Below are positions 25,332-33,895 of a stretch of DNA of 40,133 bases, in pieces. The DNA lies in NCBI GenBank assembly GCA_904398675.1, contig CAJFPI010000189.1, positions 1 to 40,133 on the forward strand, in the 5' to 3' direction. The stretch comes from an uncultured Oscillospiraceae bacterium. GTDB lineage: Bacteria > Bacillota > Clostridia > Oscillospirales > Oscillospiraceae. Position 1 is the stretch's first letter, and each line of letters starts with the position of its first letter. The translations under genes and the position numbers were made by a program. Below the pieces are notes generated by a model. That model had not been told where the DNA came from and ran no database searches. It worked only from the letters and a program-made list of their open reading frames with translations.

Positions 25332-26242
25332 GGATCGTCTTCATGGGGACGCCGGAATTTGCCGTTCCCTCTCTGCGCCGTCTGGCGGAGGACGGACATG
25401 AGATCGCGGCGGTCTATACCCAGCCGGATAAACCGAAAAACCGGGGGATGAAGTTCATCCCCACGCCGGTGAAGGCGGAGGCGGAGCGCCTGGGCCTTCC
25501 CGTCCGCCAACCCTCTGGCGTCCGGGAGGAAACGGTCCTGGCAGAAATCCGATCTATGGCGCCCCAGCTTTTGGTGGTGGTGGCCTATGGCAAGATTCTG
25601 CCGCCGGAGCTGCTGGAGATCCCCACTGTGGCGGCCATCAACGTCCACTCCTCGCTGCTGCCCAAATACCGGGGCGCTGCCCCCATCAACTGGGCGATTT
25701 TGTGCGGCGAGACAGAGACAGGCGTCACTGTCCAGCACCTGGGGGAGGCCCTGGATGCGGGCGATATCATCACAGTGAAAAAAACGCCTATCGATCCTGA
25801 AGAGGATGCAGGTCAGCTTTATGACCGGCTGTCTCTTTTGGGAGCGGAGGCGCTTTCAGAGGCGGTGCGGGAGCTGGCGGCAGGCCAGGCGCCGCGGACC
25901 CCCCAGGGGGAGGCGGAGGGCCCCTATGCGGCCATGCTCTCCCGGGAGATGTCTCCCATTGATTGGAACAAATCCGCCCAAGCCATCGTCAATCAGATCA
26001 GAGGACTGATCCCCTGGCCCTGCGCCACCATGGCGCTGCAGGGGGAGACGGTGAAGGTCTACCGGGGGCGTGTGGGAGAGAAAACCTCTGCCGCACCGGA
26101 GACCGTAGTGGCTGCCGGAAAGGCGGGGATCTCCGTCGCGGCCGGCGACGGCATGACGGTTTCTGTCCTGGAGCTGCAGCGTCCGGGGGGGCGCCGTATG
26201 TCCGCTGCGGATTACCTGATGGGCCGTCCCATTGAACTGTAA
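25328..26242 (+). CDS. fmt: Methionyl-tRNA formyltransferase
   Basis: Adds formyl from 10-formyl-THF to initiator Met-tRNA. Protein of 304 aa with the N-terminal MRIVFMGTPEFAVPSL and the catalytic INVHSSLLPKYRGAAPI (Asn105, His107) with LDAGDI (Asp143-Ile147). A C-terminal OB-like domain covers about 205-300. GGGAGGA upstream of ATG 25328 lies within the end of def. Confidence 0.96.
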   Translation: MRIVFMGTPEFAVPSLRRLAEDGHEIAAVYTQPDKPKNRGMKFIPTPVKAEAERLGLPVRQPSGVREETVLAEIRSMAPQLLVVVAYGKILPPELLEIPTVAAINVHSSLLPKYRGAAPINWAILCGETETGVTVQHLGEALDAGDIITVKKTPIDPEEDAGQLYDRLSLLGAEALSEAVRELAAGQAPRTPQGEAEGPYAAMLSREMSPIDWNKSAQAIVNQIRGLIPWPCATMALQGETVKVYRGRVGEKTSAAPETVVAAGKAGISVAAGDGMTVSVLELQRPGGRRMSAADYLMGRPIEL

Positions 26243-26257
26243 AGAGGAGTTGTTTCC

Positions 26258-26956
26258 ATGCTGTTTTATTATGATCCTACCTATTGGCTGATGCTGCTGC
26301 CGGTTTTGCTCATCACTATCTATGCCCAGGCCAAGGTCAGCTCCAACTTCAGCCGCTACTCCAAGGTGACCAACCGCCGCTATTTGACGGGCGCACAGGC
26401 GGCGGAGGCTGTGCTGCGCCAGCATGGCGTCTATGACGTCAGGATCGAGCGGGTCCGGGGAAACCTCACGGACCACTATGACCCCCGGACAAACGTGATC
26501 CGCCTCTCAGAGCAGGTTTATGATGCGCCCACTATCGCCGCCGTGGGAATCGCGGCCCATGAGGCCGGCCATGCGGTGCAGTATGCGGTGGGGTACAGCC
26601 CGATCCGGCTGCGCGCCGCGTTGATTCCGGTGACGCAGGTAGGATCCCAGTTCGGCATCGTTTTGCTGATTATCGGGATTTTGCTCACCTATGAGCCGTT
26701 GTTCCTGATTGGAATTATCCTTTTTTCCTTTACCACGCTTTTCCAGCTGGTGACGCTGCCGGTGGAGTATAATGCCTCCCACCGGGCTATGGAGACCATT
26801 CAGAGCGCCCAGCTTTTGGACGACGATGAGGCCAGAGGCGCCCGGAAGGTCCTCAGCGCTGCGGCGCTGACCTACGTGGCGGCGCTGCTGATGTCTGTGG
26901 TCCAGCTGCTGCGTTTTATCCTGATGTTTGCCGGCAGGCGGGGGAATGACAGATGA
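26258..26956 (+). CDS. Zinc metallopeptidase, YugP/Zn_peptidase_2 family
   Basis: Membrane protein of 232 aa with an N-terminal helix (about 9-25), the zinc motif HEAGH (101-105) within AVGIAAHEAGHAVQYA, then two helices (about 127-160) and a C-terminal helix (about 205-225). It resembles YugP. AGAGGAG precedes ATG 26258. It is commonly found between fmt and rsmB in clostridia and overlaps rsmB by 4 bp. Substrate unknown. Confidence 0.9.
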   Translation: MLFYYDPTYWLMLLPVLLITIYAQAKVSSNFSRYSKVTNRRYLTGAQAAEAVLRQHGVYDVRIERVRGNLTDHYDPRTNVIRLSEQVYDAPTIAAVGIAAHEAGHAVQYAVGYSPIRLRAALIPVTQVGSQFGIVLLIIGILLTYEPLFLIGIILFSFTTLFQLVTLPVEYNASHRAMETIQSAQLLDDDEARGARKVLSAAALTYVAALLMSVVQLLRFILMFAGRRGNDR

Positions 26957-28248
26957 TTCCGGACGCCAGGGAGACAGCTCTGGAGGTGTTGACCGCCTGC
27001 CGCAAGGCGGAGGCCTGGGCCGACGGAGCGCTGCGCTCCGCCATCCGCCGGAACGCTCTTTCGCCGCGTGATGCGGCGCTGGCCAGCCGCCTCACCTATG
27101 GTGTTTTGCAAAACCGCGCCTTTTTGGATTATTATCTGCAGCCCTTTCAAAAAGGAAAGGATTGGGAACCGGTCATTTGGGATATACTTCGGATTGGGGC
27201 GTATCAGATTTTGCTGATGGACCGCATCCCGCCCAGCGCCGCGGTCAACTGCGCGGTGGAGATGGCCAAGGGTCACCGCCGCGCCCGTGCCGCCGGGATG
27301 GTCAACGCCGTTCTCCGGGGGCTCGCCCGGGAGAAGGAGCAGCGGGAGCCGCCCCGGGATCTTTCCACCCGATACAGCCATCCCCAGTGGCTGGTGGACC
27401 GGTATGTATCGATTTTGGGAGCGGAGGAGGCGGAGGCGTGCCTTGCCGCAAACAATGCCCCGGCGCCCACTACGATCCAGCGCAACCCTCTGCAGATCAC
27501 CAGGGAGGCACTTTTGCAGGAGTTGGAACCCTTTTCTCCCCGGCCCCATCCCTGGATGGAGGACTGCTATGAGATCTCCGGCACCGGGAATCTGGAGGAG
27601 TTGGAGGCTTTCCGGCAGGGCCATTTTCAGATTCAGGATGCCGCGTCGGCCCTGGCGGCCAGAGCGGCGGGCTGCGGACCCGGGCAGACGGTCATCGATG
27701 TCTGTGCCGCCCCTGGAGGAAAATCCTTCAGCGCTGCCATGAGGATGGAAAATCAAGGGCGCATCCTGGCCTTTGATCTCCACGCCAATAAAATCCGGCA
27801 GATCCAGCAGGGGGCGGAGCGCCTGGGCATCACCTGTATCGAGGCCGCTCAGGCTGACGGCAGGATTCCTCTTTCCGCTTTGGCAGGGACGGGGGACGTG
27901 GTGCTCTGCGATGTACCCTGCTCCGGCCTTGGCATTATCCGGAAAAAGCCGGATATCCGCTACAAGGCCCCCCAGATGCTGCAGGGGCTGCCTGCGGTGC
28001 AGGAGGCGATTGTTACGAACGCTGCGGGCTATGTCCGCCCCGGCGGGGTGCTGCTCTACTCCACCTGTACGGTTTTGCCGGAGGAGAATGGAGAGGTAGT
28101 CCGGCGGTTTCTCCAGGCCAGGCCGGATTTCTCTATGGAGCCCTTTGCGCTGCCTTTTGGTGAGACGGTGGGGGAGATCACCCTGTGGCCCCACCGGCAC
28201 CAGTGCGACGGATTCTACTTATGTAAGCTGAGGAGACAAGATGATTGA
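26953..28248 (+). CDS. rsmB: 16S rRNA (cytosine-5)-methyltransferase B
   Basis: SAM-dependent m5C967 methyltransferase of 431 aa. An N-terminal NusB-like RNA-binding domain (about 5-130) is followed by the Rossmann methyltransferase. The SAM-binding motif is DVCAAPGGKSF (249-259); the catalytic cysteines are Cys323 (DVPCSGLGI) and Cys372 (YSTCTVLPEEN). The stop overlaps rlmN by 8 bp. A full-length, normal member. Confidence 0.95.
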   Translation: MIPDARETALEVLTACRKAEAWADGALRSAIRRNALSPRDAALASRLTYGVLQNRAFLDYYLQPFQKGKDWEPVIWDILRIGAYQILLMDRIPPSAAVNCAVEMAKGHRRARAAGMVNAVLRGLAREKEQREPPRDLSTRYSHPQWLVDRYVSILGAEEAEACLAANNAPAPTTIQRNPLQITREALLQELEPFSPRPHPWMEDCYEISGTGNLEELEAFRQGHFQIQDAASALAARAAGCGPGQTVIDVCAAPGGKSFSAAMRMENQGRILAFDLHANKIRQIQQGAERLGITCIEAAQADGRIPLSALAGTGDVVLCDVPCSGLGIIRKKPDIRYKAPQMLQGLPAVQEAIVTNAAGYVRPGGVLLYSTCTVLPEENGEVVRRFLQARPDFSMEPFALPFGETVGEITLWPHRHQCDGFYLCKLRRQDD

Positions 28249-29269
28249 CATAAAGTCCATGACGCTGGAGGAGATCTCCCAGTCCCTCAGGGACATGGGG
28301 GAGCCTGCCTTTCGGGGCAGGCAGGTGTTCTCCTGGCTCCACCGGGGGGCGGCATCCTTTTCTGAGATGAGCAACCTCTCCCGGCCGCTGCGGGAAAAGC
28401 TGGCTGCCGCCTGTGTGATAACGGTCCCTACTGTGGCCTGCAAGCAGGTTTCCCAACAGGATGGCACCATCAAATATCTCTGGCGGCTGCAGGACGGCAA
28501 CTGCATCGAAACGGTGCTCATGCGCTATCACCACGGCAATACCGTCTGCATCTCCTCCCAGGTGGGGTGCCGGATGGGCTGCGCCTTCTGCGCATCCACC
28601 ATTGGAGGAAAGGTGCGGGACCTGCAGCCCTCGGAGCTTTTGGACCAGGTGCTTTTCACCCAGCTGGACAGCGGCCTCCCCATCTCCAATATTGTCCTGA
28701 TGGGGATCGGGGAGCCGATGGATAATCTGGACAATGTGCTGCGTTTTCTGGAGCTGGTGAACCATCCGGAGGGAATGAACATCGGCATGCGGCATATCTC
28801 CTTGTCCACCTGCGGCGTGGTTCCAGGTATTCAGCGGCTGGGGCAGCTGCAGCTGCAGCTGACGCTGTCCGTCTCCCTCCATGCGCCGGACAATGAGACC
28901 AGGAACCGCATCATGCCGGTGAACCGGGCCTATGATGTGGATACGCTGTTTGATGCCTGCCACCAGTATTTTGCCAGGACCGGCCGGCGCATTTCCTTTG
29001 AATACGCCATGATCGACGGCGTCAACGACAGCGACGCGCAGGCAGATCTGATTGCCAGAAAGGTGCGCGGCATGCCGGCCCATGTGAATTTGATCCCCCT
29101 CAACGAGGTGCGGGAAAGCCCCTTCCATCCCAGCCGGCGGATCCGTGCTTTCCAAAAGCGGCTGGAGAGCCACGGGATTACCGTTACGGTCCGCCGCAGC
29201 CTCGGCGGAGATATCGACGCCTCCTGCGGTCAGCTGCGGCGGCGCGCCATGGCGGCGGAAGAAGGGTGA
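28241..29269 (+). CDS. rlmN: Dual-specificity 23S rRNA/tRNA adenine-C2 methyltransferase
   Basis: Radical-SAM enzyme methylating A2503 of 23S rRNA and A37 of tRNAs. Protein of 342 aa with the cluster motif CRMGCAFC (Cys110, 114 and 117), GIGEPMDN, SLSTCGVVPGI and a C-terminal DASCGQLR (Cys329), needed for the thiyl/methyl-transfer chemistry. GAGGAGAC precedes ATG 28241. It lacks features of the resistance homologue Cfr and sits in the conserved rsmB-rlmN-stp-prkC-rsgA block. Confidence 0.95.
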   Translation: MIDIKSMTLEEISQSLRDMGEPAFRGRQVFSWLHRGAASFSEMSNLSRPLREKLAAACVITVPTVACKQVSQQDGTIKYLWRLQDGNCIETVLMRYHHGNTVCISSQVGCRMGCAFCASTIGGKVRDLQPSELLDQVLFTQLDSGLPISNIVLMGIGEPMDNLDNVLRFLELVNHPEGMNIGMRHISLSTCGVVPGIQRLGQLQLQLTLSVSLHAPDNETRNRIMPVNRAYDVDTLFDACHQYFARTGRRISFEYAMIDGVNDSDAQADLIARKVRGMPAHVNLIPLNEVRESPFHPSRRIRAFQKRLESHGITVTVRRSLGGDIDASCGQLRRRAMAAEEG

Positions 29270-29328
29270 AATGATAAGCAGAGAAAGAAATTCCCTCAGT
29301 TGTGCGGGAAACGCATTGGGAGGTTACG

Positions 29329-30069
29329 ATGATCCAAACATGGGCAATGACTGATATCGGCCTGGTGCGCCGGGACAATCAGGACGCATATGGCGTCAAC
29401 GTGGACCCCTCCACCCAGCAGGCCATCTGTGTGGTCTGCGACGGAATGGGGGGCGCGCAGGGCGGCGCGCTGGCCAGCCGCATCGCGGTAGATACATTCC
29501 TGCAGATCGTCAAGGAGACGCTGGCGCCAGAGATGGAGCCGGAGGAGATCAGAGACCTGTCCGCTGCGGCGGCCAAGGCGGCGAATGCGGCGATCCGTGA
29601 TGCAGTAGCCGACAATGCTACCTACCGGGGCATGGGAACCACGCTGGTAGCTGCCGTCAGCTATGAAGAGGGCGTGGTGGTCACCAATGTAGGGGACAGC
29701 CGGGCTTACCATATTACACCGGGGGGGATCCGCCGGATCAGCAAGGACCACTCCCTGGTGGAGACGCTGGTAGACCGGGGGGACATCACCGCCGAGGAGG
29801 CGCGGACGCATCCCAAGCGCAACTATATCACCCGGGCGCTGGGACCGGAGCCGGTGGCGCTGTGCGACGGCTATATCGTCCCCATGGCGCTGGGAGATTT
29901 CATTCTTCTCTGTACGGACGGCTTGGTTTCCACCGTAACAGATCAGGAAATGCATGAAGAAATCTATCGCAGCGAGGATCGGGAGCAGTGCCTGGAACGG
30001 CTGCTGGAGATCTCCAAGCAAAACGGTGCGGCGGACAATGTGACGGCTGTCCTGCTGCAAAAAAGATGA
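29329..30069 (+). CDS. stp: PP2C-type protein serine/threonine phosphatase
   Basis: Metal-dependent phosphatase of 246 aa that reverses PrkC phosphorylation. Motifs include RRDNQDAYG (14-22), CDGMGGAQGG (37-46), VGDSRAY, LCTDGL and DNVTAVLL, covering the metal-binding aspartates. I chose ATG 29329, with GGGAGG at 29318-29323 and 5-nt spacing; an in-frame GTG at 29302 has no good site. It is followed by prkC after 17 nt. Confidence 0.95.
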   Translation: MIQTWAMTDIGLVRRDNQDAYGVNVDPSTQQAICVVCDGMGGAQGGALASRIAVDTFLQIVKETLAPEMEPEEIRDLSAAAAKAANAAIRDAVADNATYRGMGTTLVAAVSYEEGVVVTNVGDSRAYHITPGGIRRISKDHSLVETLVDRGDITAEEARTHPKRNYITRALGPEPVALCDGYIVPMALGDFILLCTDGLVSTVTDQEMHEEIYRSEDREQCLERLLEISKQNGAADNVTAVLLQKR

Positions 30070-30086
30070 GGGAAGGAGGCACTGTC

Positions 30087-31889
30087 ATGGAGCGATACAT
30101 AGGCAAAATGCTGGACAATCGCTACGAGATCCTGGAGATCATTGGACAGGGCGGCATGGCCGTTGTGTTCAAGGCCAGGTGCCACCGACTCAATCGCCTG
30201 GTAGCGATCAAGGTGCTGAAACCGGAGCTGGCGGACGATGCGGACTTCCGCCGCCGGTTCCACGACGAGTCCCAGGCTGTAGCCATGCTGTCCCACCCCA
30301 ATATCGTCTCGGTCTACGACGTGTCCAAGGGCGGAGACCTGGAGTATATTGTGATGGAGCTGATCGATGGGATCACCCTCAAGCAGTATATGGAGCGCCG
30401 GGGACAGCTGAACTGGCGGGAGTCCCTGCACTTTATCACCCAGATCATGAAGGGGCTCAGCCACGCCCACAGCCGCGGCATTATCCACCGTGACATCAAG
30501 CCCCACAACATCATGATCCTCCGGGACGGCAGCGTGAAGGTAGCCGATTTCGGCATCGCCTGCCTCTCTGCGCAAAACGGCCAGACCCTGGCCGGGCGGG
30601 AGGCGCTGGGATCCGTCCATTATATCTCCCCGGAACAGGCGAAGGGGGAGCGGGCGGACGCACGATCGGATATCTACTCTGCCGGTGTCGTCCTCTACGA
30701 GATGCTTACCAGCCGCCTGCCCTTTGAGGGGGACAGCCCGGTCTCCATCGCCATCCAGCACTTCAGCGCCGTGCCGCTGAATCCCCGGGAGATCAATCCG
30801 GATATCCCGCCCGCGCTGGAGAAGATCTGCCTGAAGGCCATGGCGCCCCAAATCAGCAACCGCTATGCAAGCGCCGACGAGATGGTGCATGACCTGGAGG
30901 AGTTCCGGAAGAACCCGGAGATCGATTTTGCCTATGATCTGGAGGATCTGCGGGGCGAGGCGGAGCTGGACGAACCCACCCAGTTTATCAATGCCAAGGA
31001 GATTCACAAGATGGCAAATCATGATGCCCGCGCCGGGCGGGACGCAATGCCGCCTTGGAAGAAAGCGGTGCTGATTGTCGCCGCCATCGCGGCCAGCGTC
31101 ATGATTATCTGGGGGCTGTACACAGTGATCCTCAACAGCTTTACAGGCAGTACGGTGACGGAGTATGAGGTGCCGAACCTGCTGGGGATGACAGTGGCTG
31201 AAGCTGAGGCAGATCCCCGTGTGGAGGGGATTTTTGAGATCCGGGTGGTGGCCACCCGCAACAGTGATGAATACGACGCCAACGAGATCATGGAGCAGGA
31301 TCCCGCCGGCGGGCGGATGAAGAAGACAGACCTTGTGATCGAGGTGACGGTGAGCGACGGGATCCCCAGCGATGAGATGCCGAATCTTGCAGGTTATGAG
31401 CGGGTTGCTGCCCGGCTGGTCCTGCAGCAGATGGATCTCAATTTGAATGTCACATATGCTGAGGACGTCTACTCCTCCACAGTTGCGTCCGGGATAGTGA
31501 TCTCCACTGATCCGGCGGTAGGGGAGACCATCTATGAGGGAGACACCATTACGCTCACCTGCAGCAAGGGGCCCCAGCCGGTCACCATGATCAACTTCCT
31601 TAACATGAGCCGGGAGGACGCTGAGAAAAATCTGGAGGAGCTGGGGCTGGTGGGAACCTTTATTGAAGTGGAGAGCGACACGGTTCAGGCCGGCTATATT
31701 GTGGATCAAAGCGTTCCGATTGGGACCAGCGTCACACCAGGCTCTTCCGTGACGCTTACAGTCAGCATCGGTCCGCCGGAGGAGGAGACGCCGGTGGAGC
31801 CGCCTGACGAGGAGACGCCGACCACCGGGGAAGGGGAGGACAGTAATCCCGTATCCCTGCCGGATGAGCCAGGTGAGCCGGATGTGTAA
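30087..31889 (+). CDS. prkC: Serine/threonine protein kinase with PASTA repeats
   Basis: Membrane kinase of 600 aa. The kinase domain covers 13-275, with Gly-rich GQGGMAVV, Lys42 (VAIKVLK), HRDIKPHN (Asp136), DFG (154-156) and SPEQAKGE (181-188). One transmembrane helix is at about 326-347. Three PASTA repeats follow outside the cell (about 358-425, 429-495 and 499-563), and then an acidic Pro/Glu-rich tail. PASTA domains sense peptidoglycan fragments; in spore-formers PrkC also triggers germination. GGAAGGAGG precedes ATG 30087. Overlaps rsgA by 8 bp. Confidence 0.96.
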   Translation: MERYIGKMLDNRYEILEIIGQGGMAVVFKARCHRLNRLVAIKVLKPELADDADFRRRFHDESQAVAMLSHPNIVSVYDVSKGGDLEYIVMELIDGITLKQYMERRGQLNWRESLHFITQIMKGLSHAHSRGIIHRDIKPHNIMILRDGSVKVADFGIACLSAQNGQTLAGREALGSVHYISPEQAKGERADARSDIYSAGVVLYEMLTSRLPFEGDSPVSIAIQHFSAVPLNPREINPDIPPALEKICLKAMAPQISNRYASADEMVHDLEEFRKNPEIDFAYDLEDLRGEAELDEPTQFINAKEIHKMANHDARAGRDAMPPWKKAVLIVAAIAASVMIIWGLYTVILNSFTGSTVTEYEVPNLLGMTVAEAEADPRVEGIFEIRVVATRNSDEYDANEIMEQDPAGGRMKKTDLVIEVTVSDGIPSDEMPNLAGYERVAARLVLQQMDLNLNVTYAEDVYSSTVASGIVISTDPAVGETIYEGDTITLTCSKGPQPVTMINFLNMSREDAEKNLEELGLVGTFIEVESDTVQAGYIVDQSVPIGTSVTPGSSVTLTVSIGPPEEETPVEPPDEETPTTGEGEDSNPVSLPDEPGEPDV

Positions 31890-32775
31890 GGGACGAATTG
31901 TCAAGGCACTCAGCGGATTCTACTATGTTCAGATCGAGCAGGAGCAGATCCGCTGCCGGGCCAGAGGGAAATTCCGTAAGGACGGCCTCTCTCCGCTGGT
32001 GGGAGACTGGGCAGAGGTTCGAAAAACAGAGAACGGGGAGGGCATGGTCTGGGAGATTGAAGAGCGGAAGAACGCCTTCACCCGCCCGGCGGTGGCGAAT
32101 ATCGACCAGCTGGTCATCATCGCATCCCAGGCCATCCCTCAAACAGATCCTTTCCTGATTGACCGCATTTCCGCCATCGCCGCGCTGAAGGGGTGCGATA
32201 CGCTGCTGGTGATCAACAAGTGTGATCTGGACCCTGCTGAGTCCCTCCAGGCGATTTACCATCAGGCCGGAATGCGGACCATCTGCGTCAGTGCGGAGAC
32301 CGGAGAGGGGATAGAGGCGCTGCTGCCGCTGCTGTCCCATAAGCTGTCTGCCTTTACCGGGAACTCCGGCGTGGGCAAGTCCAGCATCATCAATATGCTG
32401 GAGCCGTCTATCTCCCTCTCGACCGGGGAGGTCAGCGAAAAGCTGGGACGGGGACGGCACACCACCCGCCATGTGGAGATCTTCCCCCTTGGCGGTGATG
32501 CCCTGGTAATCGATACGCCGGGATTCAGCTCCTTTGACACGGAGGAACTGAACCTGGAGCTGAAGGAGCATCTGCCTGAGACGTTCCCGGAGTTTCGCCC
32601 CTTTCTCGGCCAGTGCCGCTTTGTGGGCTGTACCCATACCAAGGAGAAGGGCTGTGCCGTCCGCCAGGCGGTGCGGGACGGGATTATTCCCGAGAGCCGC
32701 CATAAGAGTTACCTGCGGCTCTTTGAGGAGCTGAAAAGCGTGAAAGCCTGGGAGGAGCGGAAAGGCATCAAATGA
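31882..32775 (+). CDS. rsgA: Small ribosomal subunit biogenesis GTPase
   Basis: Circularly permuted GTPase of 297 aa acting in late 30S maturation. An N-terminal OB fold (about 1-65) precedes G4 NKCD (112-115), G1 GNSGVGKSS (160-168), G2 GRHTTRH and G3 DTPG (211-214). The C-terminal zinc site is Cys245, Cys250, His252 and Cys258. I chose ATG 31882, preceded by AGGTGA with 5-nt spacing; ATG 31864 is in frame but lacks a site. It ends the long rpoZ-to-rsgA block, with a terminator right after the stop. Confidence 0.95.
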   Translation: MCKGRIVKALSGFYYVQIEQEQIRCRARGKFRKDGLSPLVGDWAEVRKTENGEGMVWEIEERKNAFTRPAVANIDQLVIIASQAIPQTDPFLIDRISAIAALKGCDTLLVINKCDLDPAESLQAIYHQAGMRTICVSAETGEGIEALLPLLSHKLSAFTGNSGVGKSSIINMLEPSISLSTGEVSEKLGRGRHTTRHVEIFPLGGDALVIDTPGFSSFDTEELNLELKEHLPETFPEFRPFLGQCRFVGCTHTKEKGCAVRQAVRDGIIPESRHKSYLRLFEELKSVKAWEERKGIK

Positions 32776-32776
32776 A

Positions 32777-32809
32777 AAAGCCCGGCAGGGACTGTCCCCG
32801 CCGGGCTTT
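32777..32809 (+). terminator. Rho-independent terminator after rsgA
   Basis: AAAGCCCGGC at 32777-32786 pairs with GCCGGGCTTT at 32800-32809, and inner GGGA/TCCC extend the stem. It begins 2 nt after the rsgA stop. The T-run is short (TTT). Confidence 0.8.
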
Positions 32810-32855
32810 CCGCATACAGCATGCAATTTGAAAGATACATCCCCAAGCATCTGTC

Positions 32856-32893
32856 TTGTCCTCTCTTTTCCTGCGCAGAAAACGAGAGGACAA
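32856..32893. repeat. Long inverted repeat in the leader of the AraC-type regulator
   Basis: TTGTCCTCTCTTTTC (32856-32870) and GAAAACGAGAGGACAA (32878-32893) pair over 15 bp with one bulged C and a 7-nt loop. It lies about 85 nt upstream of the regulator ATG. There is no T-run on the + side, so it is not an ordinary terminator. It could be an operator for the regulator, a leader RNA structure, or an attenuator stem. The rest of the 201-nt gap shows no clear promoter. Confidence 0.6.
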
Positions 32894-32976
32894 ATGCCTC
32901 CCGACATAGTATCCTGTTATCAGAGCAGAAGTTTCTGTACAGCCGGGGCTGGCCCGGCAGAGAGGAGACAAGAAAC

Positions 32977-33825
32977 ATGGATTGGGTCGAACAGCTCAAT
33001 ACGGCAATGGACTATATCGAGGCGCATCTCTGTGAGGCTGTGCGGTATGAGGACGCTGCCAGAATGGCAGGCTGCTCCACTTGTCATTTTCAGCGGATGT
33101 TTACCTATCTTGCAGGTATCCCGCTGTCTGAGTATATCCGCAGGCGGCGGATGAGCCTGGCTGCGGAGGACCTTTCCCAGGGGGAGAAGATCCTGAATGT
33201 GGCCCTGCGCTATGGCTATGGCTCGCCCACTGCCTTCAACCGTGCCTTTCAGGCCTTTCACGGGCTCCCGCCCTCCCGCGCCCGGGCTGGAGGAGAGTCT
33301 CTGCGAGCTTATCCGCCGATTCGATTCCACGTGACGCTCTCCGGCGGAACAGACCTGTCTTACCGCCTCCAACAGCTGCCCGCATTCCGAGTGCTGGGCT
33401 TTGGCGCATGGCTGGGGCAGGGGATCGAGGAGAATTTCCAAATCGCCCCAAGGCTCTGGGAGAAAGCGGCGCAGCGGCTGCCTCAGCTGCTGGAACTGAT
33501 GGATGGAAAGCCCAAAGGAGTGCTGGGCATCAGTGCTTGTGAGGAGGGGGAACAGTGGCGCTACTATATCGCCGTGTTCAGCAGTCAGGCGGCCGGGAAG
33601 GAACTGGAGGAGGTCTGGATCCCCGCCTGCACCTGGGCGGTTTTCTCCGGCTCGGGTCCATGCCCGCAGGCGATCCAGCAGCTGGAGCGACGAGTGGTGA
33701 CAGAATGGCTCCCGGGGTCTGGCTATGAATATGCCGACGCACCGGATATTGAGGTTTACTACCGCCCGGATCCCGCCGACGCCGTCTTTGAGGTATGGTT
33801 CCCTGTGGTAAAGCGGGATTTGTAG
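32977..33825 (+). CDS. AraC-family regulator with GyrI-like effector-binding domain
   Basis: Protein of 282 aa. The N-terminal AraC DNA-binding domain (about 5-105) has two helix-turn-helix motifs, AARMAGCSTCHFQRMFTYLA and VALRYGYGSPTAFNRAFQAF. The C-terminal GyrI/effector-binding fold covers about 112-280 (RLQQLPAFRVLGFGAWL...VEVYYRPDP-like ending). This architecture (as in Rob) binds small hydrophobic ligands or drugs. AGAGGAG at 32961-32967 fixes ATG 32977; the frame runs 52 codons further upstream but through the inverted repeat. No transporter is next to it, so its target is unknown. Confidence 0.9.
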   Translation: MDWVEQLNTAMDYIEAHLCEAVRYEDAARMAGCSTCHFQRMFTYLAGIPLSEYIRRRRMSLAAEDLSQGEKILNVALRYGYGSPTAFNRAFQAFHGLPPSRARAGGESLRAYPPIRFHVTLSGGTDLSYRLQQLPAFRVLGFGAWLGQGIEENFQIAPRLWEKAAQRLPQLLELMDGKPKGVLGISACEEGEQWRYYIAVFSSQAAGKELEEVWIPACTWAVFSGSGPCPQAIQQLERRVVTEWLPGSGYEYADAPDIEVYYRPDPADAVFEVWFPVVKRDL

Positions 33826-33831
33826 TATTAA

Positions 33832-33870
33832 AAGAGGGAGAATGCATTTCCTGCATTCTCCCTCTTGTTT
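33832..33870. terminator. Bidirectional terminator between araC-type gene and pepD
   Basis: A perfect 15-bp stem (AAGAGGGAGAATGCA at 33832-33846 with its complement at 33852-33866), loop TTTCC, followed by GTTTT on the + side and by T-rich sequence on the minus side. The two flanking genes converge here. Confidence 0.9.
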
Positions 33871-33895
33871 TGCTTGCGGGACAGTTTCTTTCTCT

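Noticed and set aside
29964-31904. Minus-strand open frame of 646 codons opposite prkC
   Set aside because: Antisense shadow of prkC; the translation is His/Asp/Leu-rich with no domain I recognise.
32821-32976. N-terminal extension of the AraC-type regulator by 52 codons
   Set aside because: It would translate the inverted repeat; AGAGGAG precedes the inner ATG at 32977 and gives the usual AraC N-terminus.
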